A stretch of DNA of 11,294 nt from contig CAZRGV010000169.1 in assembly GCA_964599655.1 (NCBI GenBank), positions 1 through 11,294 on the forward strand, in the 5' to 3' direction. Both the position numbers and the translations under genes were made by a program. Shown piece by piece: positions 7,800-11,294 of the stretch. Each line of letters begins with the position of its first letter. The stretch's first letter is position 1. This DNA comes from CAZRGV01 sp964599655 (GTDB lineage Bacteria > Planctomycetota > Planctomycetia > Isosphaerales > Isosphaeraceae). A model generated the notes under the pieces. The model was not told where the DNA came from, searched no databases, and worked only from the letters and a program-made list of their open reading frames with translations.

Positions 7800-9496
7800 A
7801 TGCAGACGAGCCCCGTCTTCCCCCCCTTCGTCCACGCTCTGGCTTTGACGCTTCTGACGGTCGTCCCACTCGTGGGCGTTCGAGCGCAAGGCGAGGACGA
7901 GAAAGCGAGTCCCCAGGCCCCACTTTTCAACGATCTCGGTGATCTTCATCACCCGATCACAACGAAACATCCGATGGCCCAGCGCTATTTCGATCAGGGC
8001 CTCGTGCTGGTCTACGGCTTCAATCATCACGAAGCGATTCGATCGTTTCGCGAGGTCTCGCGGCTCGATCCCGACTGCGCCATGGGTTACTGGGGCGAGG
8101 CTCTGGCCCTCGGCCCGAACATCAATGCGCCCATGAGCGACGAGGCTGTTCCTAGCGCCTTCGCCGCCCTGCGGAAGGCGATCGAACGGGCTCCCAGGGC
8201 GAGTGAGGAAGAGCAGGCGTACATCCAGGCGCTCGCCCATCGGTACGGCCCCGAGCCGGTCAAGGACCGCAAGCCGCTCGATATCGCCTACGCGAAGGCC
8301 ATGCAAGACGTCGCCACCCGGTTCCCCGACGACCTCGACGCGGCGACCCTGGCCGCCGAAGCCGTGATGGACACCATGCCCTGGGATTACTGGCGGAAAG
8401 ACGGCCATGCCAAACCCGAAACCGAGGCCGTGATCGGCTTGCTCGAATCGGTCCTCAAGCGGAACCCCGATCATCCCGGCGCGAACCACTACTACATTCA
8501 CGCCGTCGAGGCATCGCCGTTTCCGGAACGGGGCATGCCGGCCGCCCATCGCCTGCGGAACCTGGTCCCGGGCGCGGGGCATCTAGTCCACATGCCCGCG
8601 CATATTTACTTGAGGGTTGGTCAGTACCATGAAGCGTCGCTCGCCAACGAGCGAGCGATCGGCTCGGACGAGTCTTACATCACCCAATGCCGGGCGCAGG
8701 GATTCTATCCCGCGGCCTACTACTCGCACAACATTCACTTTCTCTGGTACAGCGCGAGCATGGAGGGCCGAAGCCGGGTCAGCCTCGACGCCGCGAGGAA
8801 AACGGCGGAGGCGTCGATTTCGGCGAGGAGTTCGGCGCCTCGCTNNNNNNNNNNGCGGGAATGCACATGCCCGAGCTTGGCTGGCTCAAGGCGACGCCAC
8901 TGTTTGCCGAAGTACGATTCGGGCGGTGGGACCAGATCCTCGGGGCGCCGGAGCCCATGGAGGGTGAGATCTTCCACCGGGCCTTCTGGCACTTTGCCCG
9001 GGGTATGGCGTTCGTCCGCAAGCAACAGCTCGAACCCGCTCGGGAAGAGGCCAAGGAGCTGAAGGCGATCGCCGAGAGCAAGGAAGGCCAGGCGCTCGAA
9101 ATGCCGAACTTCCCAGGATCGAGCCTGATTGAGATCGCCCGGAACGTCCTTGATGGCGAGCTGGCCGGTCTAGAGGGTCGGTGGGACGACTGCGTTCGCC
9201 TGCTCGCCGACGCGGTCCAGACGCAGGATGATCAACCTTACATGGAGCCGCCCTACTGGTTCTATCCCGTCCGGCAATCCCTCGGCGCGGCGTTGCTTCG
9301 GGCGGGACGCATCTCGGAAGCCGAGTCGGTTTATCGCGAGGACCTTGAGCGAAACCCGCATAATGGCTGGTCTCTCTTCGGGCTATTGCAATCTCTGCGC
9401 GCCCAGGGAAAAACCAGCGAGGCCGACAAGGTTCAGCAAGAGTTTCAGGACGCGTGGGCCCATGCTGACGTGACGCTCACGGCCTCCTGTTTCTGA
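7800..9496 (+). CDS. Secreted tetratricopeptide-repeat protein, interrupted by gap and frame error
   Basis: A TPR-type protein of about 565 residues, known in Planctomycetes and other bacteria and without an established biochemical role. A signal peptide (1-29, cleavage near VRA/QG) indicates export. TPR-like helices include QRYFDQGLVLVYGFNHHEAI (61-80) with REVSRLDPDCAMGYWGEALA (84-103), GGRLRNLVPG-type loops before HLVHMPAHIYLRVGQYHEA (261-279), and after the gap ALLRAGRISEAESVYREDLE. Histidine-rich segments HYYIHAVEAS (230-239), HMPAHIY (264-270) and YYSHNIHFLW (307-316) look family-specific. The reading frame changes close to the ten-N gap at 8845-8854: codons are in the frame of 7800 up to about 8800 and in the frame ending at 9496 afterwards. 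The gap and a lost base explain this better than a real mutation, because both halves keep intact family-like sequence. TPR modules usually mediate protein-protein contacts. Confidence 0.82.
8845..8854. other. Assembly gap (ten N)
   Basis: Ten consecutive N lie inside the TPR gene. The true size may differ from ten. The frame that ends at 9496 reads naturally on both sides of the gap (VDFGEEFGAS before, AGMHMPELGW after), so the missing stretch may be about ten bases, or ten plus a multiple of three. Confidence 0.99.
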
Positions 9497-9528
9497 CCGT
9501 CCCCGCCGTCGATCGAGCGGTCGCGTGT

Positions 9529-9572
9529 CCGGAGCCCTCGCCTCACTCCGGTTTTGTCCGAGGAGGCTCCGG
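9529..9572. terminator. Possible hairpin between convergent genes
   Basis: CCGGAGCC (9529-9536) pairs with GGCTCCGG (9565-9572), and the adjoining CTCG (9537-9540) pairs with CGAG (9559-9562) across a two-base bulge. It lies 33 bases after the TPR stop, but its right arm is inside the last codons of the convergent minus-strand gene and no U-rich tail follows. It is a weak candidate terminator. Confidence 0.3.
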
Positions 9573-10574
9573 GCATGCGAGCAGTAAGGCGGAGGTCGCC
9601 CAGGCCGATGCGGTAATCGAGATAAACTGATCCTTGCCGTGCGGGAACCCGCTCTCGAAGTAGGGCTGGAACGCCTTGCTCCGACTCTTGACGTACCAGG
9701 TTCCGTCGTCCCGCTGCTGGGCCAGGAGATAGGAGAGACCCCGCCGATAGGCGGGAGCATTCGTCGCGAGATTGGCCGCGAGGTGAAGGGCCACCAGGGC
9801 CGACCCCGTCGCGTAGGGGTCGCTCGGCTGGCCGTCAAGTTGCGACCAGCCGCCGTCCTCGTTCTGAGATTCGACCAACGCCTTCGCGGCTTCGGCGATC
9901 ACGGTCGGGTCGGCCTCGGCGATCTTCAGTCCGAGCAGCCGGAAGACGCGATCCTCCGTTTCTTTTGTCGGCGTCCGGATCAGCCAGTCGCGCGTTCGGG
10001 CGATCTTGTCGGCAATCCGCGCTTTCTGGGCTTCGGTCCCGAATGACTTCAAGGCTCGCAAGGCGACATAGGTCGTCGTGAAGGTACTGGCTTCCGAAGG
10101 CGGGCGGTTCGACGACTCGCGCCAATGATCGCGGTCCTTGTCTCGGATCAGGAGGAATTCGGCGACCGCCTCAGTCGCCTCATCCGGCTCGCGGTCCAGG
10201 GCATCCAGGGTCCAGAGCGTGTAACCGGCGCGCGTCGCGCCGCCCCCAAGCCCTTGTCCCTTTCGATAGCTTTCCGCCGCCCCTTCGAGTTCCGTTTCCG
10301 CGATATCGAGAATCGCGTCGATGCTCCGATCAGGAACCGAGAAGCCGCGTTGCCGCGCCAGGTGGAGTGCGAACGCGGGAACGCCTTGATGGTGACAAGA
10401 GAAGCAGTCCCGATGCCTCGGATACTCCTCGACACTGGTTTCAATTCGAACGAGGGAACGCTCGATGGCCGTGCGGAGGTTTTCTCCGTTCGGGGCGCTT
10501 ACGCCGTCGCCCCGAACCGTGGTTGTCGTCAGCACGAGGAGAGCCGCGGTCGGAATGGCGAACCGGCAGATCAT
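9543..10574 (-). CDS. Secreted prenyltransferase/squalene-cyclase-fold protein with CXXCH motif
   Basis: A 343-residue protein starting at the ATG at 10574, directly followed by a signal peptide (ICRFAIPTAALLVLTTTTVRG). The frame is open to a GTG at 10652, but that start would place 26 polar residues before the signal. Near the N-terminus is DCFSCHHQGVPAFAL, with CXXCH at 57-61, a c-type heme attachment motif. The rest is alpha-helical with QW-type repeats of the squalene-cyclase/prenyltransferase alpha-alpha barrel: QNEDGGWSQ (237-245) with YATGSALVALHLA, and QQRDDGTWYV (286-295) with ITASAWATSALL. No DXDD (protonating) motif or prenyltransferase zinc site is visible, so it is probably not a true terpene cyclase. 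It may be a periplasmic redox or binding protein. Whether heme is really attached is inference. The hypothetical gene that ends 111 bases upstream is on the same strand. Confidence 0.82.
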   Translation of the reverse strand: MICRFAIPTAALLVLTTTTVRGDGVSAPNGENLRTAIERSLVRIETSVEEYPRHRDCFSCHHQGVPAFALHLARQRGFSVPDRSIDAILDIAETELEGAAESYRKGQGLGGGATRAGYTLWTLDALDREPDEATEAVAEFLLIRDKDRDHWRESSNRPPSEASTFTTTYVALRALKSFGTEAQKARIADKIARTRDWLIRTPTKETEDRVFRLLGLKIAEADPTVIAEAAKALVESQNEDGGWSQLDGQPSDPYATGSALVALHLAANLATNAPAYRRGLSYLLAQQRDDGTWYVKSRSKAFQPYFESGFPHGKDQFISITASAWATSALLLACPEPPRTKPE

Positions 10575-10654
10575 CGGCAACCTCGGGGAGGAAGGTTGGG
10601 ATTGTCTCAGGGGATTCTGGCATGTTACGGCGCGGGTTGATCTCCTCGCCACTG

Positions 10655-10682
10655 AGAATTCCCCGAGCGTTGCCGGGAAACG
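10655..10682 (-). repeat. Short degenerate repeat, copy 2
   Basis: The minus strand here reads CGTTTCCCGGCAACGC and onward, matching the element at 7645-7672 at 19 of 28 positions. It sits 80 bases before the start of the prenyltransferase-fold gene, again in the orientation of the downstream gene, and just after the stop of the upstream hypothetical gene. Confidence 0.35.
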
Positions 10683-10685
10683 GAT

Positions 10686-11294
10686 CTAGATGACCTCGCT
10701 TCGAGACCACGGCCAACGCGGGGCATCGAGCATCGCCTCCGATCGTGACGAAGGTTCGGTCGGGCTCGGCGTCCAGACGTTCACCCAATCGCGCCATCGA
10801 ATCTCAAGATTTCCGAATCTCACGCATCTGAGTCGATCCTCCCACGACAAGACCACGAAGCCAGTCGGATCGGTGGCGGAGCGAACCGGCAAATCCGACC
10901 AGAGATCGTAAAGAGCGCGCTGTTGCTGGTTCTGGAGGTTCCCGGCCGGAATCCCCCGATCAACGTCATCCTCAGGCATCGTGGAATGTGGACCACGCGC
11001 TTCGATCGGCTCCCGGAGCAATTCCACCCCCGCGAGCTTGTAGAGCCCCGCCAGCGCCGTGGCGAGCCTCCGGCGCTGCTCGGTGGACGCGGTCCTTAGC
11101 CAACCGCTGTCGCTGGCAACGGCCACAAGCCCCCCCGACCGCTCCTCAAACGCGATGCACCAGGGTTCGTCCCGAGCGTGCGACGCGACCAGTTGTAAGC
11201 GGACTCGATTGGTGGCAAGCTCGACCCGCGCCAGCTCCAAGCCCAGGTCGAGCAGCAACGGGTCAAAGTGACAGTATTGGGTGGGGGTATACCA
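10686..11294 (-). CDS. Hypothetical protein, 5'-truncated by window edge
   Basis: The frame is open through the right edge (it enters as WYTPTQYCHFDPLLLDLG), so the TTG at 11258 is not needed as a start. The 202 visible C-terminal residues end at TAG (10686-10688). I do not recognise the family. The protein looks soluble, with no transmembrane segment in this part. Visible stretches are LELARVELATNRVRLQLV, WCIAFEERSGGLVAVASDSG (strand-like), a helix EQRRRLATALAGLYKLAGVE, and a tryptophan-rich end with GFVVLSWEDRLRCVRFG and IRWRDWVNVW. Third positions are GC-rich as expected for a real gene. It may share a transcript with the prenyltransferase-fold gene 111 bases downstream. Confidence 0.6.
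   Translation of the reverse strand, partial: WYTPTQYCHFDPLLLDLGLELARVELATNRVRLQLVASHARDEPWCIAFEERSGGLVAVASDSGWLRTASTEQRRRLATALAGLYKLAGVELLREPIEARGPHSTMPEDDVDRGIPAGNLQNQQQRALYDLWSDLPVRSATDPTGFVVLSWEDRLRCVRFGNLEIRWRDWVNVWTPSPTEPSSRSEAMLDAPRWPWSRSEVI

Noticed and set aside
10575..10652. A GTG start at 10652 for the prenyltransferase-fold protein
   Set aside because: It would add 26 polar residues before a normal signal peptide and run across the end of the repeat; the ATG at 10574 fits better.

Overview
The window looks like chromosomal DNA of a planctomycete, most likely near the Isosphaeraceae. The reasons are GC-rich sequence with GC-biased third codon positions, a Tat-exported DUF1501 protein, a Pirellula/Verrucomicrobium-type membrane-bound dehydrogenase with its own heme-binding domain and a C-terminal 3-keto-disaccharide hydrolase (DUF1080) domain, and several secreted proteins of families common in Planctomycetes. 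The assignment rests on protein families only. A run of ten N (8845-8854) shows that the sequence is a draft assembly.

Layout. (1) Positions 3-1745, plus strand: the C-terminal 580 residues of an FtsK/SpoIIIE-type ATPase that enters from the left, with one intact ATPase module followed by a degenerate one. (2) 1858-3189, plus: a DUF1501 protein with a twin-arginine signal. (3) 3248-3284: a strong hairpin between convergent genes, probably a terminator serving both strands. (4) 3311-7462, minus: a 1383-residue secreted multidomain protein (lectin-like module, dehydrogenase beta-propeller, HEAT-like helices, c-type heme domain, DUF1080). (5) 7463-7799: a 337-base divergent spacer with a doubtful small minus-strand ORF, one copy of a short repeat and the ribosome binding site of the next gene. 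(6) 7800-9496, plus: a secreted tetratricopeptide-type protein interrupted by the assembly gap and an apparent one-base error just before it. (7) 9543-10574, minus: a secreted protein of the prenyltransferase/squalene-cyclase fold carrying a CXXCH motif. (8) 10686-11294, minus: the C-terminal 202 residues of an unrecognised protein running off the right edge.

How the genes may work together. Four consecutive proteins (DUF1501, dehydrogenase/DUF1080, TPR, prenyltransferase-fold) carry export signals, and two contain CXXCH heme-attachment motifs, so 1.8-10.6 kb codes mainly for cell-envelope or periplasmic functions. The big minus-strand protein combines modules expected to bind, oxidise and cleave sugars, with electrons passing to its heme; that is inference from domain content. 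The genes alternate in strand, so most are separate transcription units rather than one operon; only the last two minus-strand genes could be cotranscribed. I see no RNA genes, CRISPR array, insertion sequence or phage genes, and no convincing wholly new system. The most interesting items are the domain fusion in the 1383-residue protein, the heme motif on the prenyltransferase-fold protein, the two-module FtsK-type ATPase, and a short repeat placed upstream of two secreted-protein genes.
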